A stretch of DNA of 64,000 bases from Misgurnus anguillicaudatus (GCF_027580225.2 NC_073348.2:27517501-27581500), one strand, 5' to 3'; shown: positions 47,425 through 60,793, counted from the first letter of the stretch. A program made the numbers and translations. Notes: generated by a model not told the origin, from the sequence alone.

Positions 47425-48869
47425 CATCAGACTAATGTCTCAGGAATGACAAATTACAAGCATGCTAAATATGTCACCTTCATTTTCAACACTTCAGTTG
47501 TAAAAACAGTTACGTATATCATTGATTTCCATACCCAATGCCCAAAACTGACATTTGACTGACATGTTCTCCTATTTCTCACATAGCTACAGTCAAATAA
47601 AATAAGCCTGTGGAACGAGCTGCCAACTTCACAGCTTACATTTTAGATGAGATTGAGGAGATGGTGAATGCGGAGACTGGGGCAAGAGAAGGTTAACCAT
47701 CACTCTCTTGAGAGACAGGCTTGCATGACATGAAGAAACAACACAAGCCTTGTAAAAGTTACCTTAAACACTTAATTCCCCGCAGGCCTATACTAAACCA
47801 CGCCGTCAGATTAGGTTAGGCACCAAATCCAGAGTGCACAATGGCTGCAGTGTATATGTGGTTAGTTAATACCCCGCCATATTCTCTCTCTAAATACATG
47901 CATGCAGCATAAACACTTATATTGCAGGACATCCAATGGCTTAGTCCATTAAGAAACTGCCTTTCTGAATAACATTCAAAGACATCTGTTTGGAACAATA
48001 TGTGGATGAGTAAATGATAACAAAAATTTTATTGGATTAATTTTCTTACAATGAAACGTTATGAACCCTGCAACTACCGTTTTTTGGATGAACAGTCGAG
48101 GTATAAACAGATCAACACAGCTAGTTTGTTTAAGCTCACATCTAGCCTTCGCCAAGCAACTCACTGACCTCGACTTATCTGAAACAGAATCAGAGACTCA
48201 AGTTGTTCATCATTCTCTAGCGGTACAATAAACAAAACCATAGTCCAAGTTTTGCATGAGGCCAAAAACCTACACTTCAAATGTCACTCCAACAACTTGG
48301 AATGTTTAACTTTACAGGCTTGGCATACATCGTTGTTGATATGACATTTATCAAACTTACATTCGCTAGATACACATAACTTATAAGAGGGTTGATAGGG
48401 TTTAGACAACCACAGTTCACGTTATGCATGACACACTGGAAAAACCATTGCAGGGTCTGTAATCGCTTCAGTCCAGAAGAAATAAGCCATTAGCAGATTC
48501 ACCATGAGCACATGCTGTAGTGTGCTCATCTACTCTTATACAAATAACAAAATACTCATTACTCAGTACTCATTATCTGTATAAAATTTTGTCTTGCAAA
48601 ATACTGTATTTCTTAAAATTTTGGCCAACCTGTAAAAGATTGTGGAAGTAGAAGAACACATCATCACCTTATTATGCACAAATTATATAATATAGCAAAT
48701 GTACATACATTAAGTTGCTGACTATGAAGTCCATTATGGATATAAAAGAGTAAACTATATAGGGATATATCAGTAGTAAGTCCTTATCAATCTAGAATCA
48801 CTGTTAGTTTGAGTAATTTATAACATGCATTTGAAAGAGCAAAACTCGCAGGATATAATCATTATAAAT

Positions 48870-49764
48870 TGTCAGGATCCTGCCTAGGTGTCTTGTGATG
48901 CATTTGTATTTAGTCATGGTGTCAGGGTTCTGGCACTCCCAGGCTTCTGGCAGCCCGAGCCGCCGACAGGGCCCTCGCTACCACAGCCGTCAGCGCACCC
49001 CGCGCAGTCGACCCGTCCCGCGCAGTCCGAGCCATCGGCCCAGCCCGCGCTGCCGGAGACTGAGCAGCCAAAGCCAGTGGGGTCTGCGTGGCCACAGCTG
49101 CGCCCTCGCCCCGCACCCCCTTGGACTGTATTGTCTTGATTTTTTTGTGGACTTATGTGTGTCTGATTTAGTTTTGTATTTATCTTGTTTTTAGCACCTT
49201 TTATTATTGTTCATTCAGATGTGTTCATAGTCATGTCTTGTTTTTTATCTGTCATGTTTTTCTTTTCTTGTGTGCTCCCTTTTGGGACGCCAGTTAGCAT
49301 CCCTTGAGGGAGGGGTACTGTCAGGATCCTGCCTAGGAGTCTTGTGTTGTGTTTGTATTTAAGTCATTGTGGCAGGGTTCTGGCAGTCCCAGGCTTTATG
49401 TGGAGGCTCATGTCTTGTTTATTGAGGCATGTGCCTCTGGTGTCTTGTCTCTTGTCCCTGCCCCCTCGTTCTCCTGCTTATTAGTATCATTGGTTTTCCC
49501 TCATCACCTTTTTCCTGCTCGTTATCTTGTTTGTTTTTTTCTATTTAATGTTATTGTGTCCTTAGTTCTGTGCAGGTTCATTGTGTTCTGTTCTCGTGTT
49601 CATGCTACGTTCAAGTCTAGTTATCCAGTCAAAGTTTAGTGTTATCTGTTTTCATGTTGTGGTACACCCTCATGGGTGTTTGTTTTGTATTGTATAATAA
49701 AGTGTTTTCAGTTTTCCCCTGACATCGTTTGCATTTGGGTTCATTTGTCCTCCAGTTCCTCACA
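48870..49764 (+). mobile_element. internally deleted gypsy-like LTR retrotransposon remnant
   Basis: A complete 3' LTR (49,319-49,764) starts TGTCAGGATCCTGCC, ends CCTCACA and holds an AATAAA signal near 49,696. Its first 77 bases are repeated at 48,870-48,947, the only part left of the 5' LTR. Between them is GC-rich internal sequence with a proline-rich open frame (48,888-49,139) and a polypurine tract GAGGGAGGGGTAC just before the 3' LTR. The whole is flanked by a 6-bp direct repeat ATAAAT (48864-48869, 49765-49770). No gag or pol domain is present. Assignment to gypsy is by general resemblance only. Confidence 0.75.
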
Positions 49765-51850
49765 ATAAATATTCTTTATTATCATAAAAATTCCAGAAAA
49801 GGTTTGATGAACAGCTGTATAAATACGCAAATAAGCATTTTGTGGAGCTGCTTGTTTAAACGGTACTACTTCTGTGGCGCATATTGAGTTTCTGCATGAG
49901 AGCACTCTTTGGCGTTTGGATGTAGCAGAATTTCATTGTAATTCATTGAAAAGCATAGCAAGCAAAATCGCACGAATTACTGTATCATCCCAGGCCTATA
50001 AATTAACCTCTGCTTGGATGTTGTTACCCAACTATGATTTGAATCAACCCAAAATTTGAGCAGAGACCACATTGCTATCTCATGGCAATTTGTACATATT
50101 TTACGAGGTATGATGTTGGGGTTTGTGGTTTTTGTGATAATCGTATGTTTTTGTACAATTTCTTTCTGTACAAATTCATACAAACTAACCAACTCATAAA
50201 ATACATACAAATTCTCATCAGATCAAGCTGGAAACAACCCACAATGGTTAGTTTTGCCCATATTTCACCCAGCCATGGGTTGAAAACAACCCGGCGGCAT
50301 ATTACTGAGTGTACAGGATGTCCACCCAGTTGTTGACTGTGGATCATTATCACCCATGTGTCTCCGAATTTCACTTATCACTCTTGCATGTTTTACCAGG
50401 ACCTGTAGAGTGTGATTGTGAGAGCCCAGGAGAAACGTGGGGCTACCAGACAACAATCTCCCTTTTCCGTCTGAGCAGAGTATATCTAACACTTCTCCAC
50501 CTCTTTCTTCCTGTCTGCCCGACAGAAGGTACACATACAGTACTTGCAAACACACACACTTCCTCCAGGTAAACATAATACAGTGAACCAGACACCGCAC
50601 CAAGAACTGCCCTGAGATGTTTGTCCATGCTTGGGTGTGTCAATATTAACCGATCATGATCCTCTGCCACTATACGTTAGTGTGTGTTGTTTTAGCACTT
50701 GATTTATTTAAAGGAAACATTCAAATTTATGTAAAAAACAAATTTCACCAAAAACCAAGTGCATTTTGCATGGTGCATGGTCTGTGAACAATACACAAGT
50801 TTTGAGCTAAAGTACTGCTGCTAAAGTGGCTTACTTCTAAAACATTGCTTTTATAAAACGTTATGTGGAAACTTGCAAATCCTCAAACCTGATTATTACC
50901 TGGCCTTCACAGTAATAAATAATGAGCCAGTAAAACCAAAAACCTATGGTACTTAACAAACGCTGGGAAAAGGAAAAATGCAGTCGGCAACCATGCAGGA
51001 AATTCCGTAATAAACCAGGAAAAGGCGTCTATTGTTGATGAAGAGAACGGAAGCGTGTGATACTGGCTTCATTAGTACCACTGAGGCTGTTTGCTTTACT
51101 TCAAGGTTCTTCAAAGCTTTAACCATCCTGAGAAGACATTAACCTTGCATTTATATCTCTCTAACATCTATTTTTAATAACCGGTAGATTACTGTATAAT
51201 GCAATGTGCTTCCCATTTTTAATTTCTTTCCTGGCAGTGGAGAGCAGCTGCTGTTTCGTGAGAGCTAACAGTGCAGATGGTAAAATCAGTGTTGTAATGC
51301 TCTAGTTAATATAGCTTTTGGCTCACTGCAAATGTCCATTTAAAAATGAGGAAACATTGAGATCATGAGTTGCTAACACAATAAATTTTGCAGGCAGTGA
51401 CGCTTTACCCGAGTTTCAAACAATCAAGCATTCTTTGCTATGCAAAAACCGTGTGTCATAAAACTGAATAATAATGCATCCATGCATCCGTTTTTCTAAT
51501 AACTCAGCATTATGAGTCCCTGATAAATATAAAAAATGTTTAGTTTGATGTTATAAAAATAAATCACTACACACACCGGTATGTCTAGGATTAGCGTGTC
51601 AAAGCATCTGTTCCCCGAAAACGTCAAACAGATATTAGCTATCTTTCTTTGAAGTTTTATCCTGCTTGCTTTGAGCTAAGGTTTTCTCAAAAAGATTTTA
51701 TTACGACAATACATGCTACTTTCCCCACACATATATCGAAACCAAGTAGCAAAGCTCTCAGAACAAAATTAAAGTTGTCTTAAAGTGATACTCCAGCAAA
51801 ATATCAAAATTACCCCATGATTTACCCCCCCCCAAGCAATCCGAGATATA

Positions 51851-53016
51851 CACTCACCTAAAGGATTATTAGGAACACCTGTTTAATTTCTCATTAATGC
51901 AATTATCTTATCAACCAATCACATGGCAGTCGCTTCAATGCATTTATGGGTGTGGTCCTGGTCAAGACAATCTCCTGAACTCCAAACTGAATGTCAGAAT
52001 GGGAAAGAAATGTGATTTAAGCAATTTTGAGCGTGGCATGGTTGTTGGTGGCAGACGGGCCGGTCTGAGTATTTCACAATCTGCTCATTTACTGGGATTT
52101 TCACGCACAACCATTTCAAGGGTTTACAAAGAATGGTGTGAAAAACATCTAGTATGCAGCAGTCCTGTGGGCGAAAATGTCTTGTTGATGCTAGAGGTCA
52201 GAGGAGAATGGGCCGACTGATTCAAGCTTATAGAAGAGCAACTTTGACTGAAATAACCCCTCATTACAACCGAGGTATGCAGCAAAACATTTGTGAAGCC
52301 ACAACACACAAAACCTTGAGGCGGATGGGCTACAACAGCAGAAGACCCCACCGGGTACCACTCATCTCCACTACAAATAGGAAAAAGAGGCTACAATTTG
52401 CACGAGCTCACCAAAATTGGAAAGATGAAGACTGGAAAAATGTTGCCTGGTCTGATGAGTCTCGATTTCTGATGAGACATTCAGATGGATCCATTGTGCC
52501 TTGTTACCACTGTGCAGGCTGGTGGTGTAATGGTGTGGGGGATGTTTTCTTGGCACACTTTAGGGGTCCTTAGTGCCAATTGGGCCCTGTTTAAATGCCA
52601 CAACCTACCTGAGCATTGTTTCTGACCATGTCAATCCCTTTATGACCACTATGTACCCATCCTCTGATGGCTACTTCCGGCAGGATAATGCACCATGTCA
52701 CAAAGCTCCAATAATTTCAAATTGATTTCTTGAACATGACAATGAGTTCACTGTACTAAAATGGTCCCCACAGTCACCAGATCTCAACCCAATAGAGCAT
52801 CTTTGGGATGTGGTGGAACGGGAGCTTCATGCCCTGGATGTGCATCCCACAAATCTCCATCAAGTGCAAGATGCTATCCATATGGGCCAACATTTCTAAA
52901 GAATGCTTTCAGCACCGTGTTGAATCAATGCCATGTAGAATTAAGGCAGTTCTGAAGGCGAAAGGGGGTCAAACACAGTATTAGTATGGTGTTCCTTATA
53001 ATCCTTTAGGTGAGTG
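51851..53016 (+). mobile_element. Tc1/mariner transposon
   Basis: 1,166 bp with terminal inverted repeats CACTCACCTAAAGGATTA... matching at 28 of 29 bases, flanked by TA (51849-51850, 53017-53018), the Tc1/mariner target duplication. It encloses a broken transposase in the + direction. Confidence 0.93.
51999..52900 (+). pseudogene. Tc1-like transposase, frameshifted
   Basis: It starts MGKKCDLSNFERGMVV and includes a helix-turn-helix-like LSISQSAHLLGFSRTTIS. The frame changes near 52,155-52,200 (CGRKCLVDARGQRRMGRL continues in the next frame) and again after 52,570. The catalytic region is recognisable in pieces: first Asp in WSDES (52,448), second in QDNAPCH (52,681), Glu in DLNPIEHLWD (52,780). 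A TGA interrupts between the last two. At least two frameshifts and a stop show it is dead. Confidence 0.9.
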
Positions 53017-56000
53017 TATCACCTTTTAGACGAGCACATTTGGAGTTATTTAGTAAATGTCCTTGCTTTTCCAAGCTTTATAATGGGAAAAACAGGGATC
53101 AGGGAACAACTTCTGACTTTAATCCCCAAAAAAGTGCATTCATCCTTCACAGAAGTAATCCACACGGCTCCAATGGGTTAATAAAGGTCTTCTGTGGGTA
53201 ATCGATGCAATTTTGTAAAAAAAAAGCTTTCGGTAACGACACCATCTTGGACTTACACGATTCACAAGAGAATTTTTGCTTAGTGAGCATTCGATGCCAG
53301 GCAGTCCCAGGCAGGGATATAAAGAGGGGGGATTATCCCCCCAGCAAATCGCACCCTGGTTTTAATATTACAGAATGTGCTGTGTAATGTAATGTTGTCT
53401 TACTAGCGAGTTAAAATGATTTGAAAGCTTTGCGTTCCACCCTATACCAAATGCCATCTTGCGTGATGTGCTCGTGTTTTGGAAAAGGCATAGCCTTGGA
53501 TAGAGCATTAAAGGGGAGGTGGGATCTACCCTTTTATGCTTTCAAAGCTAACTTGCTGTTGCCAGCAGCCGCAAAATATTTTTTTATACTTAATTTTACA
53601 CATAAATGGATTCACATGACGTTTGCACCAAAAGCATGCAATTTTGTAATCTGCAGCTGAACCTTCAATCACTTCAGACATAAATGCATAAAAGCAATAA
53701 GTAATTGGTTAATCTACAGGGTTTTATATGTGGGTGAAGAGACGTTCTTCATGTTGCTGTTTTCCTCTGGGTTTGGAATATCAGAGTTTCTTTTATGTAA
53801 CTTTTATGCTTGCTAAGGCTGGTACAGTATTACTATCAATGAGACGTCATTTCAATTGGATAAGCCACCTGAACGAATCCGCGACGACTATTGAACACCA
53901 GAAAAAAAAGAGTAATATGTGCTGTACAGTAGGAAAGCCTTGCAAATCAATGTACAGTAAGTTGTAAATGTGAAATAGAGAGGACTATGCTTTTGTGTTT
54001 ATCTTGGCCAGTTTCTCTAAATGATTGACTGTAATGCTTTCAAGGACTTGTTTTGACTGTATTCATGGTGAGGAGACTTTAGATGAAAACATTGTTCTGA
54101 ATGACAGCGATTCTTAACATCAAACAACAGACATGCCACCATAAATAAACAAAGTTTGTTTTGTCTGCTTCCTTTGTCTGTAAATGTTTGATAGAAAAAT
54201 GTTTGGTTTTACTACCCAAACCTGACATCCACAGCGAACTTGAAATCAAAATATAATTCTCGTTCTTCTCTCAGCGTATTGATGATTGATATCCTGCTGT
54301 ATTAATTATTATTTTTTTTAAATATGTCTGAAGTTAATGTAACATATGGCTGTACAGTTCACAGAGCAAGTTACAACAACACATGTTAGCTTAGAAAAAC
54401 AAAAAATGTTTGCCACTGTAAATAGTGAACACATCAGAGCCTAACAGAGGATTGAATCGGAAACATTGGAAAATGTTCTTGTATGTTAAGAAGTACCAGG
54501 AAATTACAAATTTAATTTGTTTGCTTTTTTTGGATAATTGTATTGGCTATGATAATGTAAAAATTATCCGCTCTAAATGTCCCATTTCATTTCTTAATTT
54601 CATTTCTCTGTCCCACTGTCAGCAATTCATGTCATCTTTATAATCTTAATCATGTATAAATGTATTATCCCAGTAAGATGTCTAAAAGTCATCCAAACAA
54701 ATCCCAGACATCTAGGCTAAAACGAGGCCAAATTTGGACTGTCAGTGAAAATTTAATAGACGTACAACCATAGCCCAAAAATAAATGAAATAAAATGAAT
54801 AAATAAATGAAACCAAACACCTTGTAATCAAAGTCTGTTGACTTTGCGCACATGATGAAATATTATACATCTTTCAAGTTTTTATTTCTTTAAAATCAAG
54901 CTAATGTAGGCTAAAAGTGAGTTACTAAATAGCAAGAGTATATCGGCTCTATAGTTAAGCTAGATGGTGAAATGATGGCTATGCTTGCTTGGAATGTTGC
55001 AAACTTTGGTTCTACAATAACTTTTCAGTTGATGTAACTTAGATTATTTAGGCACACTGCAAACTTTTGGGAAAGACAACTGCATTTAAATGCAGGATTG
55101 AATCCCCTAAATCAGGGGTTTTCAAATTGGGTGAATGTGAGCCTCCCCTTAGAGTAGGTAAGGACAGCCAAGCCCCCCCTCCCCAAAATCCTGTCCGCCT
55201 GCCCTAACCCACACATTAAAAAAAAGATTTTTAAATGTTGTTTGTTTTGTTTAAGCAGTTTAGTTTAATGCTACACGTTTGTTTTAGTTTTTTTGTTCAA
55301 ACACAATTGCAATGCATAATACTGACATAAATGGGTAACTCTTTGACATAACTCATCCAATGAGTTATTTTTTTTGAGTGCACACGCCTCTGCAGTAATG
55401 CCATCTTTTGTGTGTTCCAGGCTATGATGACTTTAAATATCTGATTGAAAACATTTTATTTCCACAACTTTTTCAAAAGTGCATTCATAAATGATTCTTT
55501 GCAACAGCAAATAATTTCCAACTTCATGCAGGCCTAATTAAGGCTTAAAATCACTGAGCATCAGTTGACAAGTCAACAAAACATGCTTAAAAATACAACA
55601 ATACAACACGCGCCAAAAATACAACTAACGACACTCCACGGCTGCAGTCGGTGCGTGTTTCTGCGCATATTTGAAGGAGATCGTCTCAAACAAAATCAGC
55701 ACAATGGACAGCTCTCTGATCAATAAAAAACAACGCTGTTTGTTCACGGAACACATAACATCTAACAGTTAACTGCATTGCAGGTATATCAGATCGAACA
55801 GATTAACATATTTTCATCACATTTTTTTTAACGATTTCAGCCACATAACACCTTAAAAAACAAACAAAATGCCATTCACATAATGTGTGCTACGAGCGGC
55901 ATCAACCCCATGGCCCAACCAATTTATGCATTCAATGCCTTGGTCCGGTGACATGATCCCACAGAAGAGAATTTAAAAAAAAAAATAATAACCCCTGAAA

Positions 56001-56465
56001 TGACGACTTCTGGTGAAAATATAAATATATTTCATACAACTTCTTAGGCCTAAATATTTAATGAATAGCAAAGTATGCCTAATAAGTATACAAGACTGAA
56101 CCACATAGATGTGAAATATAAAGGCTATCATGATCATTTTGCCAGCAATGAACCATGGTTTTGTTAAGTTTATATTACGCTCTCTTCAAATACCCCACCC
56201 CTTTTTAACGCTTGAGCTATCTAAATCCATAATTATTTAATAAGAAACCCATCAGAAATGATTAACACATTATGAGACGGGAGGGAGCACTGGAGAGATG
56301 TGGATTGTTAGTCTAAACCTGTACTATCTCTTTTAATATAATCACTTTCTTATCAACTATATTTGAGTTTTAAAAATCCACATAATTACATACCATATTG
56401 CTCCATCCTGTGCCCGCAGCCTCTCGCTCCTCTTGTGATTATCTCCTCATGAGTGCTGCTTAATA

Positions 56466-56657
56466 TCACACACTCCGGCGTGACAAACAGAAAAAAACGC
56501 GACGGCATATGATACAATTGGCCTTGTATTCATTGTCCCTCACGCATTCCAGCCACCACGGATAGTCATTTTCCCAATCAATTCTATGTTTTTGTGCTCG
56601 TTTCTTTTTCGCCGGCTGCTCGGATGCAGTCATTTTTACATTTCCCGCTGTTGTCAC
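56466..56657 (-). pseudogene. short frame with second Cys-pair motif inside the hAT element
   Basis: 63 codons: a basic start (AKKKRAQKHRIDWENDY) followed by PWWLECVRDNEYKANCIICR. The WENDYPW...CIIC pattern is like the start of a BED or TTF-type finger used by other hAT families, but the His pair is missing and the frame ends. It may come from a different hAT family inserted in the first one. Low confidence on identity. Confidence 0.4.
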
Positions 56658-56795
56658 TTGTCGTCATCGTTGCTATGATACGTGACATCACAATGACTGA
56701 AACAACCAATTAAAAGGGCATTCCCTGATGGCGCTGCAAGATGTTAAAAACGCTACGCTGATCATAGACAAACAGAGGGAGAAATTAACGCACCG

Positions 56796-57173
56796 TCAGG
56801 GTTTTCTTATACAAATGACGCGGTCTTCGTTCGTGGCTGACATATTAGAAGCTATGTGTCTGTCATGTATTTGCACTAAATTAATTTTCATAAAATACGG
56901 AACAAACTGCTTCCTCTCAAAAAACTCAACTGGCTTGTTCACTAGATTTGTGTGCTTAGTTTTAATGTGACGCCTAAGTTTGCATGGTCTCATGCTATCA
57001 TTCGCTAGCACCTCCTTGCAGACCACACACTGCGGCAGCGGTGCAGCCTCAGACCCCAACCAGGTACAACCTAACTTTAAGTATTCAGGATCATATTTCC
57101 TACGTTTTTTGCTGGGTCCTGTCTCCTCCCTTAATGCTGACTTCTGTTGAATTGGGACAAGGAAATGATGCAT
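56796..57173 (-). pseudogene. hAT transposase N-terminus with BED zinc finger
   Basis: From MHHFLVPIQQKS, a basic segment (SKKRRKYDPEYLK) leads to a BED-type finger: QCVVCKEVLANDSM with Cys pair spaced two apart, then RRHIKTKH with the His pair, then NKPVEFFERK. The layout resembles ZBED5/FAM200-type domesticated and transposon proteins. The open frame stops after about 40 further residues with no catalytic domain, so it is a remnant of the surrounding hAT element. Confidence 0.8.
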
Positions 57174-57898
57174 TTTAAATATAATACACGCACGCACAAT
57201 TACAGATATCAATAGAGCTGCATACAGATGTGTACAGATGTGTGCCGTTGTTTTTTCTTCGCGTTTCGCGCCTCCCTTGTGGCTCTTTGGCGCCCCCCTG
57301 GGGAGGCGCGCCTCACCTATTGAAAACCTCTGCCCTAAATGATTGTTCCATGTGTGTACGGAACAAGACTGACTCCAGCAACTGCGATGATTGGCACAGA
57401 GGTAACCATAGCAACATTTTGCTGTCTTACAGCTTTGACCAAAATAATATTACAGTGTTATGTTTAGCAATAAACCACCATCTTGGCGTTGTGTTGTACG
57501 GATTTGTGAGGCTACTTCTTTCAGCGCCATCTTGCAGTGTTGCCATGTCCTCATCTTTTTTGTACTTGCATACCGTTGTGCCGCTTAACCGTTTATGGCT
57601 TTTGGCTTATGAAGCGATCAAGTTTTTGGTGTTATTAAAGTGAGAAGCTGCCCAATATTTTGATCTTTGAGGTAAGGCATTTGGATTTATATCGGTTTAT
57701 AATTGGATTTTCTTGTTCGGTGTATATTTCGTGCAAGATCTGGCAACACTAGTCAGCAAACGCTTGTGCTTGTGCCTCTGTCATTTTCTGCACCACCCAC
57801 ACAAAAGACTTTTATCCCCTTCTAGGCATTTATTTTTTCAGAAGAGAGACCTGTCATTTCCATGATGCACGTTGAAATACTTCATTAACAAGTAGTTC

Positions 57899-59286
57899 AG
57901 GAATGCGTTTCCCAAAAGCATTGTTAGCCAACTATGGTCGCAAGTTCCATGATTTCAGCATAGTTTAAAGATTCGGGCTTTCCCAAACCATCATTCCAGC
58001 GGACATTCGCAAACTTGTGTGGTTGTAACTACAGCTGTTGAACTGTGGTTAGAAGCATAGTTCCTTGTTATTATGGTATATGTAGACTGGCATTGATCAT
58101 GCTTTTGAACAAAATAAGCAAGCCATATGCAGTGCATTCTATATCCATCATTCTAAATATAAACAAAGTCCAATTTACATCTTTAAGTTTGTAAACAGAA
58201 TTTAAGTGCTGTTTTGGAAAAGCCTGTAAGTCAGCAGGCTTTAAAGGTGACATACACTCTAAAAACAAACGGTGCTATATAGCACCAAAAGTGGTTCTTT
58301 GCTCGTAATCATAGAAGAACCGTTTTTAGTGCCATATAGCACCGGTGAAGCACCGGTGAAGCACCTGTGTAGAACCATTTAGTGCTATGTAGAACCAAAT
58401 GTGGTGCTATAGTGGTGCTATATGGCACCTATATGGTTCTACACAGGTGCTTCACCGGTGCTTTATGGCACTAAAAACGGTTCTTCTATGGTTACGATTC
58501 AAATCAACAGTTTTGGTGCTATATAGCACCGTTTGTTTTTTTAGAGTGTAGAATGGTTGAACAGAGTATTTATCCTTGTTCTGTGATTAGGGTGGGGGAT
58601 TTTAAACAAGTGGTTTTGCACCTATTTGGCTCCCCCTACTGGCTTAACTTGCAATCTCATTACTGATTGGCTGACTTTTTTGCCACTCAAAAAATGTAGC
58701 CAATTATTTTAAAGTGGAGGGGCAGTTAAATGCCTGTGATGTCATAAGCATCAGTTTTTCAGATTGGGCAGTTTTTTGGCTGACATTTCTAAAAGAGGAA
58801 TTTCTATGAGACTGAGATGTTTAGCATGTTTAGCACTTTTTGTATGTTTGTGAATGTGGGTAGACTACCATTATTCAACAAAGACAAGGTAAAAATGTTT
58901 TTTCATTCTCTGTCCCCTTTAAGACCCTGGGGAATGCTTACTGTAGGGGGAGTGACGTAAGGGGTACTTGCGCATTAATGAAATATCTTGAAATAAAACA
59001 ACAGAGGACTAAATCACGATAATAAAATTAGTATTCCGAAGCAATTTACGCTATTTACAGCAATAATCTGACATGAAATCAATTTGAACAGATTAATGAG
59101 TACTCCAAATCACACGTGACATCATCAACTATGTTGTTAAACTGACATGGTTCAAACAACCAATGTGCGACAAAGTTACTATGTTTTCGGGAAACAGTTT
59201 TGACTATAGGTAGTTCGATTCTCCACTTATGCATCGTACTTTAGGGGTTCAGCAGCTAGTTATGACGTTGTTTGGATAACGCACCC
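57899..59286. mobile_element. element with GAATGCGTTTCCCAAAAGC ends, host to later insertions
   Basis: The left end AGGAATGCGTTTCCCAAAAG and the inverse of the right end, TGGGGTGCGTTATCCAAACA, form diverged inverted repeats. Subterminal AACTATGG and ACAGCTGTTGAAC-like segments recur inverted on the right. A TA-flanked palindrome (58,255-58,548) lies inside. Confidence 0.5.
58255..58548. mobile_element. near-perfect palindromic MITE with TA flanks
   Basis: Begins CACTCTAAAAACAAACGGTG and ends with the inverse, flanked by TA on both sides (58253-58254, 58549-58550). Arms of about 130 bp pair almost throughout (GGTGCTATATAGCACC, GAAGAACCGTTTTTAGTGCC). It is internally built of repeated GGTGCTATA and GAAGCACCGGT units. 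TA duplication suggests mobilisation by a Tc1/mariner-type transposase. Confidence 0.85.
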
Positions 59287-60793
59287 CAAAGTTTCTGCAA
59301 ATGCGGTTGTCACTACCTTCATTTTGCGCAAGTTAATTCGGTTATAGAATGCGGTTGTCAGTCCCGTAAATTACTGAAGCGTGTTTGTGTACAGAACAGA
59401 ATTAAGCTTTTAAAAGGTGAAGTGACAACCAAATTTAAATGCAGTGTGTACAAGCCATAGAGTATCAGGACTATAATGTTAACCAAGAGCCAAATAGCTC
59501 TATAAGAATTGTTTTAACAAACTTACACTACATAACACTGAATGCACACTGAACTTGCAAATAGGATTTCATGTTTAGGTTAACTTTGAATTTGATTTAG
59601 TTTAATAAGAGCGTTCAACTCTCAAAACCTGGAAAATCACCATTGTTTCTTCCTGGCTAATTTCCTTAAAAAGCCTTAAAGTTCCTTTCCACTTTAATTT
59701 CAGCACTTGATTCAAATCACTAAGCCGATCACTGGGCAGAGATGATTCAAAGGCGATAAATTCAGTGCTGCGTCTGAGCCAACTGGGCAGTGCTGCTAGC
59801 GCTATAAAGCAGACAGGAGAGAGAAAAAAGAAAGAAACAGCCTTTGATTCTGAGGTAATTTTAAGTAATGGCTTCCAGAATGAGAGGGTTAAGGTCAGTG
59901 GGATGTTATGGAGAGATGTTCCAGCACTAGGAAGGTGCAGTAAAGAGAGCGGCAAGGTTACATTGAAATAACCTGCGTCTCTCTTTACACAATGGTAGAT
60001 GAAATGTGCTGGGTCATCAACCAGTGTAAGGCAAATAGGAAAAATAATCTATAGCGATTTACCAGTGGGGGCGATGAGAAAATGTAGCGAAAGCAAAACT
60101 GATATGCATGCGGCGTTCCAATACCTGTGGTGTCAAGATGCCTACAGAGCCGGTGGATATTTAAACGGTCGTATCTGTGAAGGATTGAATGCCATTACAA
60201 AGGAGGATCGTTTCACCAAGAGCCGAGGGTCAGCAGTATTGGATTTATCAGATGCCAGGGAGCAGAACTAATGCATACGTTAAGCCATGTCTCCTGCGGC
60301 ACACTTGACCCTTTCACCCTGATCATAGCGGACCTAATCACCAACACATGTCATTCGGACACTTAAAGAAGGTTTAAGTTGAACGCGTCATGTCTGTTAA
60401 TGCATCCTGATGAGAAACACACTTGTTTTCGTGTTACAAAAACTGCCAAATGAATCCAACTTTATATTTTCCGGAATTAGCTTCGGCTTCCCAAAAGAAC
60501 ACACAGACGAATAAATGAAAAGATGTCCAAGTCATGTTTTTCATTGTGGCATTTCCATTATAATTGGCTCATTTTCCTTTATGTTGTCATTACCGTAATC
60601 CATTCTGACAGTTTGCTAATGACTTATGAATCTGATAACTGTATTACATTAAAAAAATACAAAAGATACCAATTGTACAAGAGGTTATATTTTATTATTT
60701 GTTCTGCATGAATGAAAAATGTATTATTTTGCACTGAGGTTGAAACAATGCATTGTTGTAGGAATTAATTGGGAAGAGGGTATTTAACTGTAC

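Larger units (their letters stand above)
55113..57332 (-). mobile_element. hAT transposon, internally deleted, perfect 8-bp target duplication
   Basis: The ends CAGGGGTTTTCAAATTGGG and the inverse of CTATTGAAAACCTCTG are inverted repeats. The flanking 8 bases are identical, CCCTAAAT (55105-55112, 57333-57340), as expected for hAT. The minus strand, reading from the 57,332 end, has a BED-finger open frame, then a second short frame. The rest (55,113-56,400) shows no transposase core or C-terminal dimerisation region, so the copy cannot be autonomous. Confidence 0.9.

Noticed and set aside
57230..57643. 137-codon plus-strand frame
   Set aside because: It crosses the right end of the hAT element and its target duplication, so it cannot be one old gene; no motif is seen.
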